Part shown: piece by piece, positions 10,059 through 18,816 of the stretch | Numbering within the stretch: the first letter of the stretch is position 1 | Layout of the letters: every line of letters begins with the position of its first letter | Assembly: GCF_019209835.1 (NCBI RefSeq) | Contig: NZ_JAHUTS010000022.1 | Location: 6,559-70,558, forward strand | Length of the DNA stretch: 64,000 bases | DNA from: Enterovibrio paralichthyis | GTDB taxonomy: Bacteria > Pseudomonadota > Gammaproteobacteria > Enterobacterales > Vibrionaceae | Reading direction: 5' to 3' | Made by a program: the position numbers and the translations under genes | The notes under the pieces: model-generated | The model's database searches: none | Told to the model about the DNA's origin: nothing | Seen by the model: only the letters and a program-made list of their open reading frames with translations

Positions 10059-10280
10059 TTAATAGCCGTTGGGTAAAAGGCGCAGCAATTCAGTTACGGG
10101 ACACAACCCCAGTGCTACCTTTCGAATCCTGTCCGCGACATCGTCGCTGCCACCGAGGCAGCGGCGAATGCTGGCATTGATCATCTCATCTGTACTGCCA
10201 TCACTGGCAAGTGCACGGATCCATTGATACTCAATGGCATCCGGATCCAACAGGGTTTTGCGTCCAACTTTCAAATTCAT
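10059..10280 (-). CDS. small conserved-looking protein of unknown function
   Basis: A 73-residue soluble protein that I do not recognise. The frame is open to 10334, but the ATG at 10280 has a good ribosome site (GGAG, 6 nt spacing), so the shorter product is preferred. It has no signal peptide, membrane segment or obvious metal site; it reads as mixed helix, with a Leu/Arg-rich C-terminus ending in LLRLLPNGY. It ends 4 bp from the convergent DUF2850-like gene and is divergent from mltA. Good translation signals and normal codon use support a real gene. Confidence 0.6.
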   Translation of the reverse strand: MNLKVGRKTLLDPDAIEYQWIRALASDGSTDEMINASIRRCLGGSDDVADRIRKVALGLCPVTELLRLLPNGY

Positions 10281-10552
10281 CCCGTACTCCTTCACGAAAT
10301 CTATACGTCTATCTTGCTGATATGGTGGCGGCAAAGGTGTTTAACTTTTAAGACACTTTTGTGTCACCAGATTTAAACTGATATTTATGACGAATATGTG
10401 ACAAAGTGTTTCAAATGAAGATTGATATGTCATGGATCGCAATATAACTGCCGGTATTCATGTGGCTTTCAGCTTGTCAGATCTGCTTTTCATTGCAGAT
10501 CTTCCGTGCTTCTGTCACCCTTTGCGCAACGTAATTACGAACAGGATTTCCC

Positions 10553-11647
10553 GTGAAAAAGGCACTTTCAGTTGTCGGTATTTCTTTACTTCTGGCCGCT
10601 TGCGCACGCCCGACGGACAGAGGTCAACAGTATGTAGATGGAAGCTTCGACGAGGTGTTGAACCCGGTGTCGATCATCGCGTCTGACAAGCCCCGTGACT
10701 ACTCACTATTCCCAGGTCAGCTGGAGAAAGTCGAGACGCTTTCTCCACGGCTCAGTACACCGAATCAAGCGCTGTATGACAGCGTGAAAACCTGGCTGGC
10801 AGAGAGTGGGGAGCCGACTGCTCTGGCTGATTACGGTATTTCCCTGGAGCAGATGGGTGGTGGGGATAGCTATGGCAACGTATTGTTTACCGGCTATTTT
10901 TCACCGGTGATCGAAATGCGCCATCAGCCGGATGCTGAGTATCGTTATCCGGTCTATGCCATGCCGGAGTGTGGCGAGCGTTGCCCGACCCGCGAAGAGA
11001 TCTACAACGGCGCGCTTGATGGCATGGGACTGGAGCTGGGTTACAGTGCATCGCTGATCGATAACTTCATTATGGAAGTGCAGGGCAGTGGCTTTATTCA
11101 TTTCGGCGATACCGACAACCTGGAGTATTTTGCCTACGGTGGGAAAAATGGTCATCCCTATGTCAGCATCGGTAAAGTGTTAATTGAGCGTGATGAAGTG
11201 CCGCGTGAGAAAATGTCACTGAAAGCGATCAAAGACTGGGTGGCTTTGCAAGACGAGGCAACCGTTGAAGAGCTGCTGAACCAAAACCCGTCTTATGTGT
11301 TTTTCACGCCCAAGGCGGCACACCCAGTAACAGGAACCGCAGGTGTCCCATTGCTGGCTGGCGCATCTGTGGCGGCAGACCGCGAATACCTGCCGATGGG
11401 CTCTGTACTGCTGGCTGAAGTTCCGCAGTTGGATGAGCAGGGAAACTGGAATGGACAGCATGTGCTTAAACTGCTGATGGCATTGGATACTGGCGGCGCG
11501 GTGAAAAAGAACCACCTCGACCTTTATCACGGTATGGGTGAGAAAGCGGGTATTGATGCCGGGCATCACAAGCATTTCGGCCGGGTCTGGAAGTTGACCA
11601 AACCGCCAGTGAGCGCTGAGGCTGAAACAGGCGAAGCCAAACAGTAA
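10553..11647 (+). CDS. mltA: membrane-bound lytic murein transglycosylase A
   Basis: Outer-membrane lipoprotein that cleaves the MurNAc-GlcNAc bond of peptidoglycan to give 1,6-anhydromuropeptides. The start is GTG at 10553 with AGGA about 6 nt upstream. The signal peptide ends in the lipobox LAAC with Cys17 as the lipidated residue. The MltA double-psi barrel follows (about 90-250), and the C-terminal 3D domain carries the acidic residues, including MALDTGGAV near residue 308, which matches the catalytic Asp region of E. coli MltA. Length 364 is normal. A strong hairpin terminator lies 23 bp after the stop. In E. coli mltA lies near tcdA-csdE-csdA; here an accessory block separates them. Confidence 0.95.
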   Translation: MKKALSVVGISLLLAACARPTDRGQQYVDGSFDEVLNPVSIIASDKPRDYSLFPGQLEKVETLSPRLSTPNQALYDSVKTWLAESGEPTALADYGISLEQMGGGDSYGNVLFTGYFSPVIEMRHQPDAEYRYPVYAMPECGERCPTREEIYNGALDGMGLELGYSASLIDNFIMEVQGSGFIHFGDTDNLEYFAYGGKNGHPYVSIGKVLIERDEVPREKMSLKAIKDWVALQDEATVEELLNQNPSYVFFTPKAAHPVTGTAGVPLLAGASVAADREYLPMGSVLLAEVPQLDEQGNWNGQHVLKLLMALDTGGAVKKNHLDLYHGMGEKAGIDAGHHKHFGRVWKLTKPPVSAEAETGEAKQ

Positions 11648-11670
11648 GCGGCATTAATACGCAGACATGA

Positions 11671-11697
11671 AAAAGGCGGGGAAATACCCCGCCTTTT
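11671..11697. terminator. bidirectional terminator between mltA and the TAXI gene
   Basis: Perfect 11-bp inverted repeat (AAAAGGCGGGG / CCCCGCCTTTT, 5-nt loop) lying between two convergent genes, with T-rich or A-rich ends serving both directions. Confidence 0.9.
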
Positions 11698-11714
11698 GCC
11701 TATCTAAATCTGGC

Positions 11715-12683
11715 TTACTTGATAAGGCCAGCTTCTTTGTAGTACTTCAGTGCACCAGGGTGCAGAGGTGCAGACAGGCCGTCAGCAACCATCTCTTCTT
11801 TATTCAGGTTTGCAAACGCTGGGTGTAGACGACGGAAGTCATCAAAGTTTTCAAACACTGCTTTGGTCACGTTGTAGATCACCTCTTCCGGCACTTCTGC
11901 AGAAGAAACGAAAGTCGCGCCAACACCAAAGGTTTGCACGTCACCATCGTTGCCACGGTACATACCGCCCGGGATTGTCGCCTTACGGTAGTAATCGTTG
12001 TCAGCAACCAGTTTCTGCGCAGCAGCGTTGTTTACATCTACGATCACGCTGTCACAAGCGGTGGTTGCTTCCTGGATGGCGCCACTTGGGTGACCCACGG
12101 TGTAAACCATGGCATCAATTTTGTTGTCACACAGTGCTTTAGACTGTTCAGCCGCTTTCAGCTCGGACACTTGTTTGAAGTCGGCCATGGTCCAGCCCAT
12201 TTCGTCCATCAGTACCTCAATCGTACCGCGCTGGCCAGAGCCTGGGTTACCTACGTTAACGCGCTTGCCTTTCAGATCATCAAAGGTTTTGATGCCGGAA
12301 TCAGCACGTGCAACTACGGTGAACGGTTCTGGGTGAACGGAGAATACGGCGCGCAGATCTTTGTACGGACCTTGTTCTTCAAATTTGCTGGTGCCGTTAT
12401 ATGCGTGATATTGCCAGTCAGATTGGGCGATACCCATGTCGAGTTCACCGGCGCGAATAGTGTTGATGTTGTAAATTGAACCACCGGTAGATTCTACGGA
12501 GCAGCGAATGCCATGCTCTTTCTTGGTTTTGTTAACCAGACGACAGATTGCGCCACCTGTAGGGTAGTAAACACCCGTAACACCACCGGTACCGATAGTG
12601 ACAAACTGGTTGGCTTGTGCTGGTACGGCGGTCAGAGCAGCTGCAAAGCTGATTGCGGCCAAAGTTGGTTTTAACGCTTTCAT
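11715..12683 (-). CDS. TAXI-family TRAP transporter solute-binding protein
   Basis: Periplasmic binding protein of the TAXI branch of TRAP transporters (322 residues). A Sec signal peptide is evident, with cleavage predicted after AQA at residue 24. The mature N-terminus FVTIGTGGVTGVYYPTGGAI is the conserved TAXI signature. Known TAXI proteins work with a fused DctQM membrane subunit and often bind glutamate or other dicarboxylates; no such membrane subunit lies in this window. It is third in the leftward order aminotransferase, BKACE, TAXI, 120 bp after BKACE, so it may be co-transcribed or have its own promoter. The substrate cannot be read from the sequence. Confidence 0.9.
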   Translation of the reverse strand: MKALKPTLAAISFAAALTAVPAQANQFVTIGTGGVTGVYYPTGGAICRLVNKTKKEHGIRCSVESTGGSIYNINTIRAGELDMGIAQSDWQYHAYNGTSKFEEQGPYKDLRAVFSVHPEPFTVVARADSGIKTFDDLKGKRVNVGNPGSGQRGTIEVLMDEMGWTMADFKQVSELKAAEQSKALCDNKIDAMVYTVGHPSGAIQEATTACDSVIVDVNNAAAQKLVADNDYYRKATIPGGMYRGNDGDVQTFGVGATFVSSAEVPEEVIYNVTKAVFENFDDFRRLHPAFANLNKEEMVADGLSAPLHPGALKYYKEAGLIK

Positions 12684-12803
12684 GCTTTTGTCCTTGTCGA
12701 TGACGTGATTGCTAACGCGGTGAGAATCCGCTGTTAATAAAATGTGAGTCCATTTGCGTCGAAATTATCTGACACTTGGTTTTTCGATCGCAAGAGAGAT
12801 GCC

Positions 12804-13643
12804 TCACGATTCAAAGCTACGGCAGATATTTTTTCTTAGATCTTCCGCAGAGTTGATATTTAAGCCCATGCTCCGAGACAAATTAGCCAGTTGGTGAATG
12901 AGTTCGGCATTATTTTCCGCACGCTGTCCCGCTAAATTGAGCAGGTTGTTTTCGAAGCCGACCCTGACATCGCCACCGAGCGACATTGCAGCGGCCAGGC
13001 ATTGATGCTCGTATTGTCCAAAGGCACAGGTCGCCCATGAAACACCACTGTGGCTTAGGCGCTTGATATCGAATTCGAGTAAATCTGTGGGGTCAGATAA
13101 CATGCCTGTTTTGTACTTCCCCAGTACCAATAGTAGGTGATGCCCGTTGTTCGGCAATGTTTTGTCATTAACCATTTGAAAGTAAAGCGACAAATCTGCC
13201 GCATCATACAAAATGTATTGCACGTAAATACGGCGCTCATTGAGTTCATGGAAAAAATGACTGGCTGATTTTTCGAATGAAGCGTTGGGGCGCAGTTCGC
13301 GAAGGGCTAGGGAAACGGCTTCAGGCTCTGTTCCCCTGACCAGAGCCATTTGTTCATCCGGCTGATAGAGGCCGACGGCTTCTGTGGTTAATTGGATAAC
13401 CAACTGGTGGTCAAAACGGGCCCGGGTCTCCACGAGCCACTCCCTGTTTAGGCCCACATCCAGAGTGTGCTTGCCCTGACTGTCACGTACATGCATATGG
13501 GCCATGGCGGCACCGGCAGCCTGGCATTGGGTTAGACATTCTGCCATTTCGTCGACAGTCATTGGCAGCTGAGCGTGCTCCTGTTTGCCACGACGCGCCC
13601 CATTTGGCGCAACAATAATGGTTCTTCCTTGATGCACGATCAT
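12804..13643 (-). CDS. beta-keto acid cleavage enzyme (BKACE, DUF849 family)
   Basis: Zinc-dependent TIM-barrel enzyme that condenses a beta-keto acid with acetyl-CoA and releases acetoacetate plus a new acyl-CoA; the founding member is Kce of lysine fermentation. Length is 279 residues. The metal-binding HMHVRD motif is near residues 49-54, and the C-terminal signature is VRVGFENN. Compared with Kce as I remember it, the Glu14 position is Arg (PNGARR) and the Asp231 position is Asn (GFENN for GFEDN), so the substrate is probably not 3-keto-5-aminohexanoate. The ATG at 13643 abuts the AAGGA site; a GTG two codons later (13637) is better spaced and may be the true start. It begins 3 bp after the aminotransferase, so the two are coupled. 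Confidence 0.88.
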   Translation of the reverse strand: MIVHQGRTIIVAPNGARRGKQEHAQLPMTVDEMAECLTQCQAAGAAMAHMHVRDSQGKHTLDVGLNREWLVETRARFDHQLVIQLTTEAVGLYQPDEQMALVRGTEPEAVSLALRELRPNASFEKSASHFFHELNERRIYVQYILYDAADLSLYFQMVNDKTLPNNGHHLLLVLGKYKTGMLSDPTDLLEFDIKRLSHSGVSWATCAFGQYEHQCLAAAMSLGGDVRVGFENNLLNLAGQRAENNAELIHQLANLSRSMGLNINSAEDLRKNICRSFES

Positions 13644-13646
13644 TCC

Positions 13647-14966
13647 TTAGACAAAGACCTTGTCGAGTGTTATCGCCAGTCGGTTAACCAGTTCATCCAT
13701 TTCATTGTCGTCGATGATAAAAGGCGGCGCCAACAGGATGTGATGCCCCTGTTTTCCATCAATCGTGCCACCCATGGGATAACACATCAGGCCGTTATCC
13801 ATCGCAGTGGCTTTGATTTGCTGGTGGAGCGGCCGGCTTGGCGAAAATGGTGTTTTTGATGCCTTGTCTTCCACAAACTCAAGTCCCAGGAATAACCCCC
13901 TGCCACGGATATCACCGACAAAAGGATGATCGCCAAGTCTGGCTGTCAATTGTTTGACCAGATAACCCCCTTTTTCAGTCACGTCTTTCAACACTCCGGA
14001 TTCCAGTGCGTCGAGTGTGGCACAGGCCGCAGCGCAGGCTAATGGATGCGCCATGAAGGTATGACCGTGTTGAAAGTATCCGGTGCCGTGAAAGATGGCA
14101 TCATAGATTTTGTCATGGATCATCACCGCGCCAATGGGTTGGTAACCTGCTGCCAGACCTTTGGCCATAGTGACCAGATCCGGCACAATCCCTTCCTGCT
14201 CATAGGCATAGTAGGTGCCTGTGCGGCCGCAACCACACATAACCTCATCGAGGATCAGCAGGATGCCGTATTTGTCACAGATTTCCCGGATGCGTTTGAA
14301 ATAGCCCTTTTCTGCCACCAGTGCGCCAGCGGTTGCACCGACAACCGGCTCTGCAACAAAAGCGACAACCGTTTCTGGTCCTACTGCCAGGAGCCGTTCT
14401 TCCAGCTCATTGGCAACACGCTGCCCATAATCAAAGTCTGTTTCATCCGCTTGCTTGTCACGGTAGGCATAGCATGGGGCTATTAATTCCCCGTTTTGCA
14501 TCAGGGGAGCGAAAGGCTCCTTGCGCCACATGTTGCCTCCCACACCCAAAGCGCCCAATGTGTTGCCATGGTAACTCTGGCGCCTTGCTATAAAGCGGGT
14601 GCGTGAGGGTTGGCCAATTTCCAGAAAATACTGACGTGCCATCTTCAACGCAGCTTCCACCGCTTCAGAGCCGCCACTGACCAGATAAACGTGGTTCAGC
14701 GGCCCAGGGGCTTTGTCCGCCAGCCTATCTGCCAGTTCTTCTGCGGCGGGTGACGTGAAAAAACCAGTATGCGCATAAGGAATAGTGCTCAGTTGCTTTT
14801 GAATTGCGCCGAGCACTTGCGGGTGGCTGTGTCCCAAGCAGGAAACGGCTGCGCCGCCACAGCCATCCAGGTAACGCTTTCCCTGGTCGTCGAACAGAAA
14901 AATACCCTCCCCACCTGAAACAACGGGAAGTTTTGAATGACAGTGGCGCTGTAGTATATGTGTCAT
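13647..14966 (-). CDS. class III PLP-dependent aminotransferase
   Basis: Fold-type I, class III (omega) aminotransferase of 439 residues, a family acting on omega- or beta-amino acids, taurine and diamines. Visible landmarks are YLDGCGGAAVSCLGHSHP at the N-terminus, YLVSGGSEAVEAALK for phosphate binding, ILDEVMCGCGRTG with the Asp that contacts the pyridine ring, and TMAKGLAAGYQPIGAV with the PLP lysine. The ATG at 14966 fits the family N-terminus; an in-frame TTG at 14993 gives nine more residues, and neither has a strong ribosome site. It is first in an apparent operon with BKACE and is divergent from a LysR gene. A beta-amino acid is a reasonable substrate guess because BKACE uses beta-keto acids. 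Confidence 0.88.
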   Translation of the reverse strand: MTHILQRHCHSKLPVVSGGEGIFLFDDQGKRYLDGCGGAAVSCLGHSHPQVLGAIQKQLSTIPYAHTGFFTSPAAEELADRLADKAPGPLNHVYLVSGGSEAVEAALKMARQYFLEIGQPSRTRFIARRQSYHGNTLGALGVGGNMWRKEPFAPLMQNGELIAPCYAYRDKQADETDFDYGQRVANELEERLLAVGPETVVAFVAEPVVGATAGALVAEKGYFKRIREICDKYGILLILDEVMCGCGRTGTYYAYEQEGIVPDLVTMAKGLAAGYQPIGAVMIHDKIYDAIFHGTGYFQHGHTFMAHPLACAAACATLDALESGVLKDVTEKGGYLVKQLTARLGDHPFVGDIRGRGLFLGLEFVEDKASKTPFSPSRPLHQQIKATAMDNGLMCYPMGGTIDGKQGHHILLAPPFIIDDNEMDELVNRLAITLDKVFV

Positions 14967-15091
14967 GATGTTTGTCAGCCGCTCCGTGGGCAAAAAAATT
15001 GACTAATTCCTGTTCAGTATTAATCGGTTGGAAATTGAACGGCAAACGATATAAATTCAATGGGTATTCCATATTTTCATAGGTGCTATTG

Positions 15092-15976
15092 ATGGCTATG
15101 CCTATCCCACCGGTTAAGACATTAATGACCTTTACGGTTGTGGCCCAGACCTTGAGCTTTTCCAAGGCGGCGGTTTTGCTCAACCTGACCCAAAGTGCAA
15201 TCAGTAAGCAAATCCTGCAGCTGGAAGCACAGATAGGGTGCACCTTGTTCGAGCGCTCCGGCGGGAAAATTGAGCTGACAGAAATGGGGCGGCGTTACCT
15301 GCCATCAGTTGTGGAGGCGTTGGAAAACCTGCAGCATGCGACATCCAACATCATGCAGACACCGCACACCAAATCCAGAATTGCACTGTCGCTGCCCCCT
15401 TCGGTAGCCAGCATGTGGCTGATCCCCCGCCTTGAACATTTCCGGCAGTCGTTGCCGAACATAGAGTTGGCTGTGAAAGCTTCTATTACCTCTGACATAC
15501 AAAACCGTTTTCAAGGGGATATCGCAGTGCATTGCTTGCCACTGGCAAACCTGGATGAAGAGGCCGAGTTGCTTGTCCGTGAGCGTTTGATGCTGGTGGT
15601 TAGCCCTGCGCTGATTACCTCTCCAATTCGGAATATCCGGGATCTTCTGCTTTATCATTCAATCTCACATATCACCCGTCCCCAAATCTGGCAGCAGTTC
15701 TGGCATTCGCACGGTATTGCGCCGGACTCGCCAAGCTATGGGGTGGGATTTGAACACTTCTATATGGCGCTTGAAGCGGTCAAACAGCAGCAGGGCATGG
15801 CGCTGATCCCTGAGTTTTTGGTTAATGACAGCCTCTTAAAAGGGGAGGTTATCAACCCACTCGGGCTATATTTTGACAGCCAATATGGCTACTTTTTGTA
15901 TTCATTGGGCTATAAGCGACGGCTGGAACCTGTGTCTCAGGTGATTAGCTGGTTGCGGGATAAGATGCCGCGCTAA
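15092..15976 (+). CDS. LysR-type transcriptional regulator of the aminotransferase/BKACE block
   Basis: LysR regulator of 294 residues with an N-terminal winged HTH (about 5-63: SFSKAAVLLNLTQSAISKQI) and a C-terminal periplasmic-binding-protein-like effector domain. It resembles the GcvA branch but is clearly distinct from the gcvA at 23816. The frame extends to a GTG at 15083, but the ATG at 15092 sits 8 nt after AGG. It is divergent from the aminotransferase gene across about 125 bp, the classic layout for a LysR regulator controlling its neighbour. The effector is unknown; an amino acid or keto acid of the linked pathway is the simplest guess. Confidence 0.9.
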   Translation: MAMPIPPVKTLMTFTVVAQTLSFSKAAVLLNLTQSAISKQILQLEAQIGCTLFERSGGKIELTEMGRRYLPSVVEALENLQHATSNIMQTPHTKSRIALSLPPSVASMWLIPRLEHFRQSLPNIELAVKASITSDIQNRFQGDIAVHCLPLANLDEEAELLVRERLMLVVSPALITSPIRNIRDLLLYHSISHITRPQIWQQFWHSHGIAPDSPSYGVGFEHFYMALEAVKQQQGMALIPEFLVNDSLLKGEVINPLGLYFDSQYGYFLYSLGYKRRLEPVSQVISWLRDKMPR

Positions 15977-16062
15977 AATGTGCCAATCTGCCCGCTGTGG
16001 TGACATGGACATTTGAGCGCCAAGCGAGTATAAACCGCACTCTATTTTCGGAAACAGAGCGA

Positions 16063-16875
16063 ATGAGTATGACCACAACCACTCCTGCATCAGAAAGCTA
16101 TCAGCAACGTTTTGGTGGCACCCGCCGCCTTTATGGCATGACTGAGCTGGAGATCCTCCGTCAGTCTCACGTGTGTGTGATTGGTATAGGTGGGGTTGGC
16201 TCATGGGCTGTTGAAGCCTTGGCGCGAAGCGGCGTGGGTGAACTGACGCTGATTGATATGGATGACATCTGTGTCACCAACATAAATCGTCAAATCCACG
16301 CAATGAGTGGCACTGTCGGGCAGAGCAAAATTGAAGTGATGGCCGAGCGTGTACGCGCGATTAATCCAGATTGCGTCGTTCACCTGATTGATGACTTTAT
16401 CTCAGAAGACAATATTCCTGAGTACATCACCAAAGACTACGATTATGTACTGGATGCCATCGACAGCATTAAGCCAAAAACGGCACTGCTTGCTTACTGT
16501 AAGCGCAATAAAATCAAAATTATCACTGTAGGCGGTGCGGGTGGCCAGATTGACCCGACCCAAATCCAGGTGGCTGATTTGACCAAGACCATTCAGGATC
16601 CGCTGGCCGCGAAACTGCGCAATAACCTGCGTCGTTTTCATAACTTCACCAAAACGCAGGGACGTAAATTCGGTATCGACTGTGTTTTCTCGACAGAGCA
16701 GCTGAAATACCCGCAACCTGATGGCTCGGTATGTGAAGCCAAATCGTCTGCGGAAGGCCCGAAACGTATGGACTGTGCCAGTGGATTTGGCGCGGCGACC
16801 ATGGTGACGGCGACATTTGGTTTTGTTGCTGTTTCCCGCATCATTGCGAAACTGACCGCGAAGGCAAAGCATTGA
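16063..16875 (+). CDS. tcdA: tRNA threonylcarbamoyladenosine dehydratase
   Basis: ThiF/E1-like ATP-dependent enzyme that cyclises t6A37 of ANN-decoding tRNAs to ct6A; also called CsdL. The nucleotide-binding motif GIGGVGSWAVEALARSG is near residues 40-56, followed by the acidic LIDMDD segment. The 270-residue product from ATG 16063 matches the family; the open frame upstream to 15997 has no similarity. In E. coli it lies beside csdE and csdA, whose sulfur-transfer activity supports its function. Here the pha operon (16977-21220) separates them. A hairpin terminator follows. Confidence 0.93.
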   Translation: MSMTTTTPASESYQQRFGGTRRLYGMTELEILRQSHVCVIGIGGVGSWAVEALARSGVGELTLIDMDDICVTNINRQIHAMSGTVGQSKIEVMAERVRAINPDCVVHLIDDFISEDNIPEYITKDYDYVLDAIDSIKPKTALLAYCKRNKIKIITVGGAGGQIDPTQIQVADLTKTIQDPLAAKLRNNLRRFHNFTKTQGRKFGIDCVFSTEQLKYPQPDGSVCEAKSSAEGPKRMDCASGFGAATMVTATFGFVAVSRIIAKLTAKAKH

Positions 16876-16902
16876 TATAACAGGTAAATGCCAGTTAAAA
16901 AG

Positions 16903-16936
16903 AAAGGCCGCATTATGACAATGCGGCCTTTTTTAT
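16903..16936 (+). terminator. rho-independent terminator of tcdA
   Basis: Stem AAAGGCCGCATT / AATGCGGCCTTT with a short loop, followed by a T run, 28 bp after tcdA. The A-rich left arm may also serve the leftward phaC transcript that ends at 16977. Confidence 0.9.
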
Positions 16937-16976
16937 CGCGTCTATCTGCCTCTATAACAGGGTATTAGCCCTGATA

Positions 16977-18791
16977 TTAAGCGTCAGCTGCGTCAACTTT
17001 TTTTGCTTCAGTAGCGGCTTTTTCAGGAATAGGAAGCACTTGCTTCACATAATCGCCCGGTGCTGCCTGCTGGACTGGGTTAGCGTCAGAGCCTTGCGCA
17101 TAAGGTGCGATCTTCTCTTTCGGGCTGTAGGATGCGAGCCACTTATCCCAGTGAGTCCACCAAGAACCCGTGCTGTGCTCTGCTGATTCAAACCACTCAT
17201 CTGCAGATTCACTCAGCTCATCATTGATCCAGTAGCCGTACTTGCCCTTTGCAGGGTGGTTAACGATACCGGCAATGTGTCCTGATTCACCCAGAACAAA
17301 CGTCTTGTTACCCCCGACATTCAGTGCACCACGGTAAGTACCTTGCCACAGGGCAATGTGGTCTTCCTTGGTTGAAATGAAATAAGTCGGGATTTTGATT
17401 TTATTCAGGTCAATCCAAACACCGCCCACTTTCACACCTTTGTCCTGTACCAGTTTGTTGTTCAGGTACAGCTCGCGAAGCATGAAGTTGTGGGTAGCTG
17501 CAGCTACGTTGGTGCTGTCGCTGTTCCAGTAAAGCAAATCGAAATCTACCGGGCTGTTACCCTTGAGGTAGTTATCGATGTAGTAGTTCCAGTACAGGCT
17601 GTTTTCACGCAGCAAGCTGAAGGTCACGCTCAGGGAGCGGCCGTCCATAAAGCCACGGGTGCTGTTTTGAAGTTCAATTGCGCTGACAACGCTGTCATTA
17701 ATGTAAGCGCCGACTTCACCTGGCTGCGAGAAATCTAGCAGTGTGGTGAAGAACGATGCTGACTTGATGCGCGCTTTCATGCGTTTGGCAGCGTAGTAAG
17801 CAATCGTACATGCCAGAACAGTACCACCGATACAGTAACCAGCAGCGTTGATTTGCTGTTGCCCCGTGATCTCTTCAATCGCATTCACGGCCTGAACCAC
17901 GCCGTCAGTAACGTAATCGCCAAACTCTACATTGCGCTGTTCTACACCTGGGTTGCGCCAGGACATCATAAATACAGTGTGTCCCTGTTCGACCAACCAG
18001 CGCACCATCGAGTTCTTCTCACGAAGGTCGAGGATGTAGTACTTGTTGATGAAAGGCGGAACAATGAGCAGTGGCGTTGCGTTGACGGTTTCCGTCATCG
18101 GACGGTACTGAATCAACTCAAACAGATCGTTTTTAAACACCACATCACCTGGGGTGTTGGCGATCTCCTCACCGAGTTTGAACGCATTGTTGTTAGTCAT
18201 GCGGACTTTCAGGATATCCGCACTGGACTCGAGATCTTCTTGCAGGGTTTGTAACCCTTTCACCAAGTTCTCGCCGTTTTTCTCCATGGTTAGCTTCAGC
18301 AATTCCGGGTTGGTACCCACGAAGTTGCTGGGAGACATAGCGTTGATAGCCTGGCGAGAGAAAAAGGTCAGACGCTCTTTGGCTTTGTCATCCAATCCTT
18401 CCACCGCATTAATGGTGTCGAGGAAAGTGCGGCCAAACAACAGGTAAGACTGTTTGATGAAGTTATACATCACTTCATCTTGCCAGCTTTTATCCTGGAA
18501 GCGTTTGTCGTCTTTATCTGGCGATACAATTTCTTGATTGTTAGCAGTCAGTGCAACGTTCTGCCAGATCTGCATTTGCTTTTCCCACCACTGCATTTGG
18601 ATTTGCAACAGTGCAGCAGGCTGGTTTGCGGCATTTTCAAGGAGCTTGGTGGTATCTTCGATACTCAGCTCTTGCATTGCTTTGTTGAGTGGGGTGTTAA
18701 CGGCTGCCTTGCCTTGCTCAAGATCCTTCCACCATTTCTGGTTACTCTCTTGGAGTTTTACAAGGTAGTCCGAGAAGAAGTTATGATACAT
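16977..18791 (-). CDS. phaC: class I poly(3-hydroxyalkanoate) synthase
   Basis: Polymerises (R)-3-hydroxyacyl-CoA (mainly 3-hydroxybutyryl-CoA) on the surface of PHB granules. From the ATG at 18791 (AGAGGG ribosome site) it has 604 residues, typical of class I. The lipase-like box GYCIGGT holds the nucleophile Cys320; the conserved Asp lies in the segment after SPVDFDLLYWNSD, and the His is in GESGHIAGIVN. It is last in the leftward operon phaB-phaA-phaP-phaC, the usual order in Vibrio. A perfect hairpin separates it from the phasin gene and may lower synthase output relative to phasin. The upstream open frame to 18848 covers that hairpin and is rejected. Confidence 0.96.
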   Translation of the reverse strand: MYHNFFSDYLVKLQESNQKWWKDLEQGKAAVNTPLNKAMQELSIEDTTKLLENAANQPAALLQIQMQWWEKQMQIWQNVALTANNQEIVSPDKDDKRFQDKSWQDEVMYNFIKQSYLLFGRTFLDTINAVEGLDDKAKERLTFFSRQAINAMSPSNFVGTNPELLKLTMEKNGENLVKGLQTLQEDLESSADILKVRMTNNNAFKLGEEIANTPGDVVFKNDLFELIQYRPMTETVNATPLLIVPPFINKYYILDLREKNSMVRWLVEQGHTVFMMSWRNPGVEQRNVEFGDYVTDGVVQAVNAIEEITGQQQINAAGYCIGGTVLACTIAYYAAKRMKARIKSASFFTTLLDFSQPGEVGAYINDSVVSAIELQNSTRGFMDGRSLSVTFSLLRENSLYWNYYIDNYLKGNSPVDFDLLYWNSDSTNVAAATHNFMLRELYLNNKLVQDKGVKVGGVWIDLNKIKIPTYFISTKEDHIALWQGTYRGALNVGGNKTFVLGESGHIAGIVNHPAKGKYGYWINDELSESADEWFESAEHSTGSWWTHWDKWLASYSPKEKIAPYAQGSDANPVQQAAPGDYVKQVLPIPEKAATEAKKVDAADA

Positions 18792-18816
18792 GTCTAAACC
18801 CTCTTGATCGGAAAAT

